64,000 nucleotides of DNA. It comes from Flammeovirgaceae bacterium SG7u.111 (lineage in GTDB: Bacteria; Bacteroidota; Bacteroidia; Cytophagales; Flammeovirgaceae). The notes under the pieces are model-generated. The model was not told the origin of the DNA and searched no databases. It worked only from the letters and a program-made list of their open reading frames with translations. Shown here one piece after another: positions 53,054 to 61,240 of the stretch; position 1 is the first letter of the stretch; every line of letters begins with the position of its first letter. The DNA lies in contig CP139021.1 of assembly GCA_034044135.1 (NCBI GenBank), forward strand, positions 1,689,635 to 1,753,634. Direction: 5' to 3'. Made by a program: the position numbers and the translations under genes.

Positions 53054-53111
53054 ACTGCAATTACGAATTAAATAAGTCCTCGTATATTTACTGCAATTGC
53101 GAATTAAATAA
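53054..53111. promoter_or_regulatory. 22-nt direct repeats, candidate operator of PadR module 3
   Basis: Copies at 53054-53075 and 53090-53111 are 36 nt apart with one mismatch. Each contains the inverted repeat AATTrCGAATT. The half-sites differ from the AATACTAC sites of modules 1 and 2. Confidence 0.55.
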
Positions 53112-53167
53112 TAAAGCTATGTGTACCAATAGCTTTGGGGTGTGCAACGTGAATTAAAACTGCTGAA

Positions 53168-53506
53168 ATGAAAATAACCAAGTTAGGAGAGTTTGAAGAA
53201 TTGGTCTTGCTAACGGTAGTGGTGCTGAAGGAAGAAGCCTACGGGGTAGCTATAAAGCAAGACTTAGAAGAGCGTCTGAATAATAGACTGAGTGTGGGTT
53301 CCATCCAATCTGCATTGAAGCGGATGGAAGAAAAAGGCTTGCTCACCTCAGAGTTTGGCGAGGCTACACAGAAGAGGGGAGGAAAGCGCAAGCGGATTTA
53401 TTCGGCAACGCCTTATGCCCACAAAGTACTTATCGAGCTAAAAGAAGTTCGTGAAGAGCTTTGGTCGGCTATTCCTTCACTTGGTCTAAGTTTAAAAGCA
53501 ATATGA
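53168..53506 (+). CDS. PadR-family transcriptional regulator (module 3)
   Basis: 112 residues starting MKITKLGEFEELVLLTVVVL. Recognition helix SVGSIQSALKRMEEKGLLTS, wing RGGKRKRIYSATPYAHKVLI, more basic than in modules 1 and 2, consistent with its different operator-like repeats. It overlaps the permease by 4 nt (ATGA, 53503-53506). Confidence 0.9.
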   Translation: MKITKLGEFEELVLLTVVVLKEEAYGVAIKQDLEERLNNRLSVGSIQSALKRMEEKGLLTSEFGEATQKRGGKRKRIYSATPYAHKVLIELKEVREELWSAIPSLGLSLKAI

Positions 53507-56136
53507 AACCTATTGAAAATACTTCTCCACCCAAGTGGTGTTCCAAGTTGCTTCATTTCTTCCTCAACGAGCAATACCTAGAGGAAATAGAAGGAGATAT
53601 GGAAGAGGTTTTTCAGGAAAACTTGGAGCTGTATTCAGCAAAAAAAGCCCGAAGGCTTTATGTCTTTGACTCTATAAAGTTGCTTCGGCCATCTCTCATC
53701 AAGAACTTTATTACTATTTATCAGCCAAACACTTACGGTATGTTTAAGAACAATATCAAGATTTCGTTACGTGTATTTCGAAGGAATAAAGCCTATGCGT
53801 TTATCAATATATTGGGGATGTCCACAGGGCTGGCTATTGCTTTGTTTATTATTATGTATGCAAAGTTTGAATTGAGTTATGAAAAATATAACCAACTGTC
53901 TGATAGACAATTGAGGCTTACTGTGGATATTCTGAACGGGGAGTCGCTAGTGGAGCAAGATTGTGAGACGTATCCACCTCTGGGCCCTAAGATGAAAGCA
54001 GAAATGCCCGAAGTGGAAGAGTTTACAAGAACCTATCACATGGACCATAATGCCCTGAAGGTGGGGGACAAAACTTTCCGTGAAGCAGATATGTATGCTG
54101 CTGATCCTTCTTTCTTCACCATGTTCAATTACCCGCTTTTGCACGGTAACCAGCGTGAGATTTTCAAGAAGCCATATGAAATGGTGTTGACGAAATCTAT
54201 GGCGCTCAAACTGTTCAATAAGGTAGATGCAGTGGGCGAATCTTTGGAATGGGTGGAGGTGGAAGAGCCTTTTTTAGTGACGGGAATTGTAGACGATAGC
54301 CCGGCTACTACCCACCTCAAATTCAGTGCACTGATTTCTTACCCAACGATGATTGCAGCCTTTGGGGAAAGGGAAAACAATTGGAGTGGGAACAATACTT
54401 TTACCTATTTGCAACTGGAGGATGGAGTCTCTTTTGATGCATTTAACGAAAGCCTGATGGCGTTCAACAAGCGCTTGACCGAAGAGAAAATATTAGAAAG
54501 CGAGCGCTTTATTGCGCAGCCTGTTCGCGATATCCACCTTTACTCGGATAAATCTTTTGAGCCTGAGCCAAACGGGGATGCCACTTCGGTGTTTTTCCTT
54601 TTGGGTGTAGCTTTTTTAGTCATGGTGATCGCCATTGTCAATTATGTAAACTTGTCTACTTCAAAGTCGCTCGATAGGGCGAAGGAAGTGGGTGTAAGGA
54701 AGGTAATTGGCTCTTCCAAATCTCAGCTGAGGCAGCAGTTTTATACTGAATCGCTACTGGTCAATATTTTCTCGGGCATTTTTGCCGTGTTATTGTTATT
54801 TGCCTTCCGCTCTTATTTCTTAGAAGTAGCAGGTTTGCCCCTCGATTTGAATTTTATAGTTGATCCAGCTTTTTGGACGGTTCTAGCAGGTTTTATACTT
54901 GTGAGCAGCTTGCTGTCAGGTATTTTCCCCGCCTTTGTTCTTTCATCTTTCAAGCCAATTTCTGTAATGAAAGGAAAGTTTGGCGAATCGGGGAAAGGCT
55001 TGCTTATGAGGCGTGCATTGGTTGTTTTCCAGTTTTCGATTACCATATTCTTGCTTATCCAAACACTTACCGCCGAGGAGCAGCTCACGTTTATGAGGGA
55101 AAAAGACCTAGGCCTGAATATAGAACAAACGGTAGTTTTGAGAGAGCCCTTTGGCGAGAACGACCTAGAAAAGGCCAAAACGTTCCGCGAAGAAATATTG
55201 AATTATCCTCAGTTCCAGGCAATGACTATCTCTAGCTGTGTGCCTGGTTTGCCTTCTCATGAAATGAGTACTTCGACTGGAATCAATTTGGTGGAAGCTC
55301 TGGAGAAAAAGAACTTTAATTTTTACTTGTATTGGATTGATGAGCATTTTATTCCTACCATGGAGATGGAGTTGGTCGCTGGTAAAAACTTTTTGACAAA
55401 TAGCCCCAACGAGGATATGGTATTGGTAAATGAGGAAGCCATTAAGCTTTGGGGGCTTTCCAATCCAGAAGAAGCAATAGGCAAAGAAATAATAGGAGGG
55501 TCAAAAAAGACAACCATAATGGGGGTGTTGAAAAACTTCCATCAGGCAAGTGCAAAATCTGAACATATTCCCATGATTTTCTTGTATAATGATGGATTTA
55601 GCCACATGTCGAGCATCAGAATAGCTTCGGGCGATATGAAAGAAAACGTGATGCTTATCAATGATGTTTACGAATCGGTGTTCCCAGGTAGTCCTTTTGA
55701 TTTTTTCTTCTTGGACCAAGAATACGATAAGCAATACCGCGCCGATGAACGGTTTGGGGCAGTATTTGCCACGCTTACTGCTTTTGCAATCCTTATTGCC
55801 TGCCTCGGTTTGTTCGGCTTGGTGATGTTTACCGTAGCCAAGCGGACGAAGGAAATTGGAGTGAGAAAGGTGCTAGGAGCGGAGGTATGGCAAATCGTAT
55901 TGTTGCTTTCCAAAGACTTCGTAGTGTTGGTGTTCATTTCCATGTTCATTGCTATTCCGCTTACCTATTTTATAGTGCAAAGCTGGTTGGACCGCTACGC
56001 TTTTCGCATCGACTTGGAAGCATGGATTTTTATGGTGCCGGCATTGGCAGTGCTGCTTATTTCGGTATTGACCATTGTAGGGAAGACCTTACAAATCTCG
56101 AGGGCAAATCCCATCAATTCTTTGCGGGATGAATAA
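53503..56136 (+). CDS. FtsX/MacB-type ABC transporter permease (module 3)
   Basis: 877 residues from MKPIENTSPPKW, the Met that overlaps the padR stop. Prefix domain FFLNEQYLEEIEGDMEEVF, TM near INILGMSTGLAIALFIIM, periplasmic core, FtsX block 1 (VAFLVMVIAIVNYVNLST, LDRAKEVGVRKVIGSS), second core and FtsX block 2 (FAILIACLGLFGLVMFTVAK, KEIGVRKVLGAE). Terminal NPINSLRDE. The prefix domain lacks the WFC motif of modules 1 and 2. No ATPase adjoins. Confidence 0.9.
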   Translation: MKPIENTSPPKWCSKLLHFFLNEQYLEEIEGDMEEVFQENLELYSAKKARRLYVFDSIKLLRPSLIKNFITIYQPNTYGMFKNNIKISLRVFRRNKAYAFINILGMSTGLAIALFIIMYAKFELSYEKYNQLSDRQLRLTVDILNGESLVEQDCETYPPLGPKMKAEMPEVEEFTRTYHMDHNALKVGDKTFREADMYAADPSFFTMFNYPLLHGNQREIFKKPYEMVLTKSMALKLFNKVDAVGESLEWVEVEEPFLVTGIVDDSPATTHLKFSALISYPTMIAAFGERENNWSGNNTFTYLQLEDGVSFDAFNESLMAFNKRLTEEKILESERFIAQPVRDIHLYSDKSFEPEPNGDATSVFFLLGVAFLVMVIAIVNYVNLSTSKSLDRAKEVGVRKVIGSSKSQLRQQFYTESLLVNIFSGIFAVLLLFAFRSYFLEVAGLPLDLNFIVDPAFWTVLAGFILVSSLLSGIFPAFVLSSFKPISVMKGKFGESGKGLLMRRALVVFQFSITIFLLIQTLTAEEQLTFMREKDLGLNIEQTVVLREPFGENDLEKAKTFREEILNYPQFQAMTISSCVPGLPSHEMSTSTGINLVEALEKKNFNFYLYWIDEHFIPTMEMELVAGKNFLTNSPNEDMVLVNEEAIKLWGLSNPEEAIGKEIIGGSKKTTIMGVLKNFHQASAKSEHIPMIFLYNDGFSHMSSIRIASGDMKENVMLINDVYESVFPGSPFDFFFLDQEYDKQYRADERFGAVFATLTAFAILIACLGLFGLVMFTVAKRTKEIGVRKVLGAEVWQIVLLLSKDFVVLVFISMFIAIPLTYFIVQSWLDRYAFRIDLEAWIFMVPALAVLLISVLTIVGKTLQISRANPINSLRDE

Positions 56137-56161
56137 GCTATCTTAAAAAAACATGATTATG

Positions 56162-56190
56162 AAAACTCGCTCTTTTGGGCGAGTTTTTTT
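56162..56190 (+). terminator. intrinsic terminator after PadR module 3
   Basis: Eight-bp stem ACTCGCTC/GGGCGAGT, T4 loop and seven T, 26 nt after the permease stop. Confidence 0.85.
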
Positions 56191-56269
56191 GTTTCTGGCT
56201 TTCGCAGGATTTTTTTTCTACTTGAAATACAGAGCTTTAAGAATTAGTTGTAAAGCTTTATTTTTAAAG

Positions 56270-56282
56270 TAAGGAATCCTAA
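56270..56282. promoter_or_regulatory. operator-like palindrome upstream of thioredoxin-fold gene
   Basis: TAAGGAATCCTAA, near-perfect palindrome. The inverted counterpart TTAGGACTCCTTA (56587-56599) lies upstream of the MarR gene, so both are candidate MarR binding sites. Confidence 0.6.
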
Positions 56283-56331
56283 CTACATTTGTATCATTAA
56301 TTTAATCATTCAAACTAAAACTTATTTGAAC

Positions 56332-56565
56332 ATGTCAAAATCAGTATTTTATCACGCAGGTTGCCCCGTATGTGTTAGCGCAGAAGATGAAATTGTATCA
56401 CTAATTGGCGAATCTCAAGTTGAAATCGTCCACTTGGGCGAAACCAAAAGCAGAATTGGTGAAGCAGAAAACGCTGGGGTAAAATCTGTACCAGCCTTGC
56501 TCACACCAAAAGGAAATGTGTTGCACATCAATTTTGGAGCTTCTTTAGCCGATGTGAAAGGGTAA
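56332..56565 (+). CDS. small thioredoxin-fold protein with CPVC motif
   Basis: 77 residues from the ATG of MSKSVFYHAGCPVCVSAED; the in-frame TTG two codons earlier is less likely. Active-site Cys11 and Cys14 (CPVC) sit after the first strand, followed by a helix, then VKSVPALLTPKG with the cis-Pro loop of the thioredoxin/glutaredoxin fold. A short, glutaredoxin-sized thiol protein, cytoplasmic. Flanked by the MarR gene with shared operator-like palindromes, so redox-controlled expression is likely. Confidence 0.8.
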   Translation: MSKSVFYHAGCPVCVSAEDEIVSLIGESQVEIVHLGETKSRIGEAENAGVKSVPALLTPKGNVLHINFGASLADVKG

Positions 56566-56586
56566 TACTTTTTTTATCCTAAAAAG

Positions 56587-56599
56587 TTAGGACTCCTTA
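56587..56599. promoter_or_regulatory. operator-like palindrome upstream of MarR gene
   Basis: TTAGGACTCCTTA, the reverse-complement partner of the site at 56270-56282 with one central change. It is positioned 50 nt before the marR start. Confidence 0.6.
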
Positions 56600-56617
56600 T
56601 TTGATAGGCCTATTTTT

Positions 56618-56649
56618 GCCCATGAGCTAAATCACTCATGGGCTTTTTT
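56618..56649 (+). terminator. intrinsic terminator abutting the marR start codon
   Basis: Nine-bp perfect stem GCCCATGAG/CTCATGGGC, 8-nt loop, then T6 running directly into the ATG at 56650. It ends the thioredoxin-fold transcript and would also form in any marR transcript begun upstream. Confidence 0.8.
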
Positions 56650-57225
56650 ATGGAAAAAGATAGAAACGAAAAAATAGTAGCAGGGCTTGAGCGCATTTCA
56701 GAAGTGTTTAAAACATTGCTTTGGGAAAAAGCAAAGGCGCATGGCATCAGTCCCATCCAAATTCAATTACTACTTTTTGTGGCCAACCACAAACCCGAGC
56801 TATGCAGCGTGAGCCATTTGGCCAAAGAGTTTAACCTTACCAAGCCCACCATTAGCGATGCAGTGAAGATGTTGGTGAAAAAAGGTTTTCTGGAAAAAGA
56901 TTTTTCCTCGGCAGATAGCCGGAGCTACACGCTTTTTGTCTCCCAGTCAGGCAAGGAGTTGCTTGACAAATTGGATAATTATTACCAGCCACTTTCTTCG
57001 GAGCTGAGCAAGCTAGGCAGTGAAGAATTGGGCAACTTATATAGCACACTCACCAAGCTGATTTATCAGCTAAATCGCAGTGGAATTATCCAAGTCCAGC
57101 GCACGTGTTATGGGTGCAGGTATTACGAAAAAAAATCGAAGGCTTCGTATTGCCATTTGCTCCAATCAGATTTAGAGGAGGAGGAAATCAGGCTCGATTG
57201 TCCCGAGTTTGAAGAGAAAATGTAG
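56650..57225 (+). CDS. MarR-family regulator with C-terminal four-Cys motif
   Basis: 191 residues from MEKDRNEKIVAGLERISEVF; an in-frame Met four codons earlier lies inside the terminator T-run. Winged helix: ISPIQIQLLLFVANHKPELC, recognition helix LTKPTISDAVKMLVKKGFL, wing SSADSRSYTLFVS. The C-terminal extension beyond ordinary MarR proteins carries Cys153, Cys156, Cys168 and Cys184 (CYGCRYYE, SYCHLL, LDCPEF), suited to a Zn or Fe-S site or thiol switch; Cys52 is a fifth. It lies next to a CPVC thiol protein, so a redox-responsive repressor is inferred. Confidence 0.85.
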   Translation: MEKDRNEKIVAGLERISEVFKTLLWEKAKAHGISPIQIQLLLFVANHKPELCSVSHLAKEFNLTKPTISDAVKMLVKKGFLEKDFSSADSRSYTLFVSQSGKELLDKLDNYYQPLSSELSKLGSEELGNLYSTLTKLIYQLNRSGIIQVQRTCYGCRYYEKKSKASYCHLLQSDLEEEEIRLDCPEFEEKM

Positions 57226-57436
57226 GTTTTTAAAAGTGTTTAAAATCAGTGGTTTATGAGTAGATGAAATATTTTTTTCAAGGTGGTGTGACTTTTTGTA
57301 AAAGCTGCGTATTTAGTTCAGGTTTATGCTTCTGTATGGGGCGACCTGTGAAAGAAAGATAGACTTTTGCCCTTAAAGCATCGGCTGTCAATTAAAGTTT
57401 ATTTATTCAAAGAGTTCAGTGCTTTTTAACAAGACC

Positions 57437-57943
57437 ATGAAAAAACACACCTTGGTATTTATTGTAGCAGGCTTCCTGTTGGGAGCTGCCCAAATGGCTC
57501 CAAAAACTGGCGTGCCAGCCAACGTTATGAAAGCTTTTAGCCAGGCTTTTGCAGGCGTAACCCCCTATCAGTGGGATATGAATGCTACTGCATTTTATGC
57601 TTATTTTGAAGTGGAAGGAGCTTACCAGTATTGCAGGTTAGATGCAACAGGAAAGATAACTGACACGGGTAAGTTCATTGGCGAAGACGAGCTTCCTGAA
57701 GACTTGCTTGAGAAAATGACTGGCAAAGTAGCTGATGCAGAAATTTCTGAGCACTATGTAGTAAGTACTGCCAAAGGCAAGCAATACCTTTTCGTGTATG
57801 ATGACGGTGTAAGCAAAAACTTGATCTTGGCCTCAGCCAAAGGAGAGGTTGTTCGCAAAGATCAATTTACCATCTTTGAAGATGAGGGAATAGAAGAAGA
57901 AGTGGAAGATGGCGATAGCAAAGACGAAGAGGATTGGAAGTAG
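57437..57943 (+). CDS. uncharacterised exported acidic protein (PepSY-like)
   Basis: 168 residues from MKKHTLVFIVAGFLL, with signal peptide. The body has an YQWDMNATAFYAYFEVEGAYQ strand set and an LPEDLLEKMTGKVADAEISE helix, reminiscent of PepSY/DUF2874-type beta-lactamase-inhibitor-like domains. It ends with a very acidic tail (EDEGIEEEVEDGDSKDEED). Function unknown; periplasmic. Single gene with terminator. Confidence 0.7.
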   Translation: MKKHTLVFIVAGFLLGAAQMAPKTGVPANVMKAFSQAFAGVTPYQWDMNATAFYAYFEVEGAYQYCRLDATGKITDTGKFIGEDELPEDLLEKMTGKVADAEISEHYVVSTAKGKQYLFVYDDGVSKNLILASAKGEVVRKDQFTIFEDEGIEEEVEDGDSKDEEDWK

Positions 57944-57979
57944 GTAATTATTTGTAATAAGTTCTAAATATGAAAAGGG

Positions 57980-58007
57980 ACAGCCACAGTTTTGTGGCTG
58001 TTTTTTT
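57980..58007 (+). terminator. intrinsic terminator
   Basis: Nine-bp stem ACAGCCACA/TGTGGCTGT with a 4-nt loop and seven T, after the acidic exported protein gene. Confidence 0.88.
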
Positions 58008-58020
58008 GTGGGTAAAGGAC

Positions 58021-58051
58021 AAAAAAAGGGTCTTGAATTAACTTCAAGACC
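58021..58051 (-). terminator. intrinsic terminator of sigma/acidic-protein unit
   Basis: Nine-bp stem GGTCTTGAA/TTCAAGACC with a 5-nt loop. On the minus strand it is followed by a run of T, about 55 nt after the acidic protein stop. Confidence 0.8.
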
Positions 58052-58104
58052 TTATTAAATATCGGTAAGACCGATTGGTAGAGTTGAAACCTATTTTCTA
58101 TACT

Positions 58105-58332
58105 TCAGTCCCAATCGTTTTGAGAGTTTTTCCTCATCTTTTTGGGGCGGATAGTGTAATCCTCTTCCCATTCATCGGCATAATCAGCGTATTTGTTATC
58201 ATCGACATCATCGCTGTAACCAGACTTCTCGTCATCAAATTCATCATAGGTATCGTTAGCGTCGTACCCGTAGTCGTTTTCGAATTCTTCGTTGGAATCC
58301 ATTGAAAAGAAGTTTTCGCTATTCTTTTTCAT
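58105..58332 (-). CDS. small highly acidic protein downstream of sigma factor
   Basis: 75 residues, rich in Asp, Glu, Tyr and Asn (NDYGYDANDTYDEFDDEKSG, DDVDDNKYADYADEWEEDY), with a basic C-terminal tail (RPKKMRKNSQNDWD). Probably disordered; no family recognised. It follows the ECF sigma gene by 96 nt on the same strand and shares its terminator, so it may be co-expressed. Confidence 0.6.
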   Translation of the reverse strand: MKKNSENFFSMDSNEEFENDYGYDANDTYDEFDDEKSGYSDDVDDNKYADYADEWEEDYTIRPKKMRKNSQNDWD

Positions 58333-58428
58333 GACTAAAACATTAAAACAGGTTTAAGATAGATAAAATTGGTTTTTACCCATAATACGCAAGTTTTAGA
58401 TGGAAGTCACATCCCCAAGATTAAAAAA

Positions 58429-58986
58429 TCATAAACTTTTTCGGTGCAATTTGGTCACCTTTTCCTTCGCTCTTTTTATCCGCATTTTCACAGCGCTTTC
58501 GCTCAGGCCAGTTGTCTTTTGAATTTCTTTTATAGAAAGGTCTTCATTGTATTTGAGAAGCAGCAAAAGCTTGTCTTCTGGAGGGATTTGTTCCAGTAAT
58601 TGTTCCAAAATTTCAATGCCCAAATCGTCACTTACTTCCTTATCTAGCTCAGAAAGCTCTTCTACCGAATCGGAAAGGGTTTCGGTAAGCTGCTCGTTGA
58701 GTTTGCTCTTGTTTTTGCGTAGGAAGTCTATGCAGGTATGATGCACAATCGTATTGAACCAAGGGGCAAACCTGTTTTCTGGATGGAATTTGGCTAAGTT
58801 GATGTACAGTTTTATAAAGATTTCTTGTACCAAGTCTTTGGCGTTGTCTTCGTCTTTCACAAACTCTCTGCACCGAATAAAAACTTTTTTCTCGTAGCGC
58901 TCAGTGATTTTGGCAAACAGCGAAGGGCTAAACTCTTGCTGTAGGCTTGCCATTAAATATTCATCCGATTGAATTTCTTCAGCCAT
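58429..58986 (-). CDS. ECF-type RNA polymerase sigma factor
   Basis: 185 residues. Region 2 runs LFAKITERYEKKVFIRCREF, DAKDLVQEIFIKLYINLAKF-like core, FAPWFNTIVHHTCIDFLRK. Region 4 runs IPPEDKLLLLLKYNEDLSIKE, TTGLSESAVKMRIKRAKEKV. No anti-sigma factor is seen adjacent; the neighbour is the small acidic protein. It is divergent from the CpxP-like/CotH cluster, which it may control. Confidence 0.93.
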   Translation of the reverse strand: MAEEIQSDEYLMASLQQEFSPSLFAKITERYEKKVFIRCREFVKDEDNAKDLVQEIFIKLYINLAKFHPENRFAPWFNTIVHHTCIDFLRKNKSKLNEQLTETLSDSVEELSELDKEVSDDLGIEILEQLLEQIPPEDKLLLLLKYNEDLSIKEIQKTTGLSESAVKMRIKRAKEKVTKLHRKSL

Positions 58987-59247
58987 AATTGCTTTTGGTT
59001 TGTACGATAAAGCTAGTAAAAAATGCTCTTCTTTCTCTATTTGAATTTAAACGAAAGGTTATCAAGATCAATATTTTGATGGAATTGACGAATTGGTTCG
59101 TAGATAAAATCTATCCATCTGCTGAGTTGAAGCATGGCTCTGTTGAATGCTTTTTACACATACTGCCCTTAAAAGTACTTTAGTGAAAGAGTTTGAAAAA
59201 AGGCTCTAGAAAAAGTTAATTATTAATCAATAAAAAATAAAAAAAGT

Positions 59248-59661
59248 ATGAAAACAGCATTCAAGAAATATATCAGCCACAGCATTATCATCTTGTCTAT
59301 TTTGCTAATGGGGAGTTTGGTTCAGGCACAGCCTCAGGGTCAGGGGCGACCAGCAGGACCTCCGCCAATTCCTAATGCAAAACAAATCAAAAAAATGGTT
59401 GCAGACCTTTCAACAGAGCTTTCGCTCAATGATCAGCAAGAAACTCAAATTTCTGAGTTGTACACTGCCCATTTTGAGCAAGTTGAAGAGGTAATGGAAG
59501 GGAGCGATAGAGATGCCCAGCGTAAGGAAATGGACTCGCTAAAGAAAGCCTTTGACGAAGAGGTGAATGCCTTACTTACCGATGAGCAGCAAACTTTATA
59601 CGCCGCCTATCAGAAAAAAAATGATCAGAGGAAAGGTGGACGAGGGCCACGTAACCGCTAG
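59248..59661 (+). CDS. exported Spy/CpxP-like protein
   Basis: 137 residues with signal peptide MKTAFKKYISHSIIILSILL ending VQAQ. A Gly/Pro/Arg-rich N-terminal linker is followed by helices carrying two LTxxQ-type motifs (LSLNDQQETQISEL, LLTDEQQTLYAAYQ), the signature of Spy/CpxP periplasmic chaperone-like proteins. The Arg/Gly-rich end is unusual. It lies just upstream of CotH and opposite the ECF sigma gene, the usual site for an envelope-stress target. Confidence 0.78.
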   Translation: MKTAFKKYISHSIIILSILLMGSLVQAQPQGQGRPAGPPPIPNAKQIKKMVADLSTELSLNDQQETQISELYTAHFEQVEEVMEGSDRDAQRKEMDSLKKAFDEEVNALLTDEQQTLYAAYQKKNDQRKGGRGPRNR

Positions 59662-59726
59662 AGCTTATACCTCGATTTAGAGGAGAGCCACTTTAAAGTT
59701 TTAGTAAGATGCAAAACATAGGATAA

Positions 59727-61154
59727 ATGGATTCGATTAACAAAAAATTTAAGCCGCTAAGGGGCATAAGCGTATTTATTGCAGTTTTTCTATTTACAAT
59801 ACCTTTCACAAGTTGCTCAGATACTGAAGTAGATCCGGAGGATGATAGTGAAACAGTAATAATAGATGATACTGAGTTCACTCCTACCGATTGGACAGAT
59901 GCTACGCATAGTAAAGGAGCTGATCCTAATTTTGATATTGTATTTGATAATTCGGAAGTTCAGCGCCTTGATATCGTAATTACTGAAAGCCGTTGGCAAA
60001 CAATGCTCAATAACATGACGAGCTTGTATGGTACTTTTGGTCAGATGAGAGGTGGTGGAGGTTCTTTTAGCGATGAAGATCCTGTATTTGTTCCAGCCGA
60101 AGTGTTCCACGATGGTAAAGAATGGTACCGGGTAGGGGTAAGGTTTAAAGGGAACTCTAGCCTCCAAAGTAGCTGGCAGGCAGGAATATTAAAGCTTTCG
60201 TTCAAGTTGGATTTTGATGAGTTTGAAGATGATTATCCGCAAATAGATAACCAACGGTTTTACGGATTCAAAAAGCTAAGCCTTAAAAATAATTACGATG
60301 ATCCATCTATGTTGAGGGAAAAGGTTGCTGCCGAGGTGTTTGCCAATGCAGGGCTGGCGGTATCGAACACGGCATTTTATGCAGTGTATGTAGATCATGG
60401 AGATGGACCGATATATTTTGGAGTGTACACCATGGTAGAAGAAGTAGACGATACGGTGATAGATACGCAGTTTTCGAGCGATGAAGGGAATTTATATAAG
60501 CCAGATGGCTCTGGGGCGAGTTTCGCAAACGGGACATTCGATGAGTCTGAATTTGTAAAGAAAACCAATGAAGACGACTCCGATTGGTCAGATATTCAGG
60601 CATTGTTTTCCGCATTGCACGATGGTTCTAGAACTACCGACCCAGCTACTTGGAGGGCAGGATTGGAAGAGGTATTTGATACGGATGTATTCTTAAAGTA
60701 CTTGGCAGTGAATACGGTGATCCAAAACTGGGATACCTATGGGGTAATGACTCATAATTATTATCTGTATAACAATCCTGATAATGGGAAGCTAACATGG
60801 GTGCCTTGGGATAATAACGAAGCCTTGCAAGATGGAAAACAGGGAGGATCTCTTGCATTAAATTTCTCGGGTTTGCAGTCGCAAAGCTGGCCGCTGATAG
60901 GTTATTTATATGCCGATGAAGTGTATAAGGCTAAGTATGATGCTTATGTGAAAGAAACAGTAGAAGGAGCTTTTGAACCGAATGCGATGGAAGCGCTTTA
61001 TACCAAATATGCTGCGTTGGTAGAGTCTTATGCTGAATTGGAGACTTCTGGTTATACTTTTCTCTATTATTCCGGTGAATTTCAATCTGCTATTACTGAG
61101 TTGAAACAGCATGTTAATAGCCGTACTTCAGCGGTGAATAGCTACCTCCAATAA
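59727..61154 (+). CDS. CotH-family (spore-coat kinase-like) lipoprotein
   Basis: 475 residues, lipoprotein (LFTIPFTSC with Cys30, then an acidic linker). The CotH kinase-like fold has RWQTMLNNM, YRVGVRFKGNSSLQSSW near the start, KLSLKNNYDDPSMLREKVA, GVYTMVEEVDDTVIDTQF, LYKPDGSG and TWVPWDNNEALQ. These correspond to the Lys/Glu and the DN pair used for ATP and metal in CotH kinases. CotH proteins occur on the surface of many bacteria, often with VTC and DUF4956 partners, as here. The target is unknown. Confidence 0.88.
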   Translation: MDSINKKFKPLRGISVFIAVFLFTIPFTSCSDTEVDPEDDSETVIIDDTEFTPTDWTDATHSKGADPNFDIVFDNSEVQRLDIVITESRWQTMLNNMTSLYGTFGQMRGGGGSFSDEDPVFVPAEVFHDGKEWYRVGVRFKGNSSLQSSWQAGILKLSFKLDFDEFEDDYPQIDNQRFYGFKKLSLKNNYDDPSMLREKVAAEVFANAGLAVSNTAFYAVYVDHGDGPIYFGVYTMVEEVDDTVIDTQFSSDEGNLYKPDGSGASFANGTFDESEFVKKTNEDDSDWSDIQALFSALHDGSRTTDPATWRAGLEEVFDTDVFLKYLAVNTVIQNWDTYGVMTHNYYLYNNPDNGKLTWVPWDNNEALQDGKQGGSLALNFSGLQSQSWPLIGYLYADEVYKAKYDAYVKETVEGAFEPNAMEALYTKYAALVESYAELETSGYTFLYYSGEFQSAITELKQHVNSRTSAVNSYLQ

Positions 61155-61240
61155 GGCACAGGACAAATGCCCTTACTACAGAACCTACTTGCTAGGGAAG
61201 ATCAATTGAAATGAACCTTTAATAAACAAACTACAAGCAA

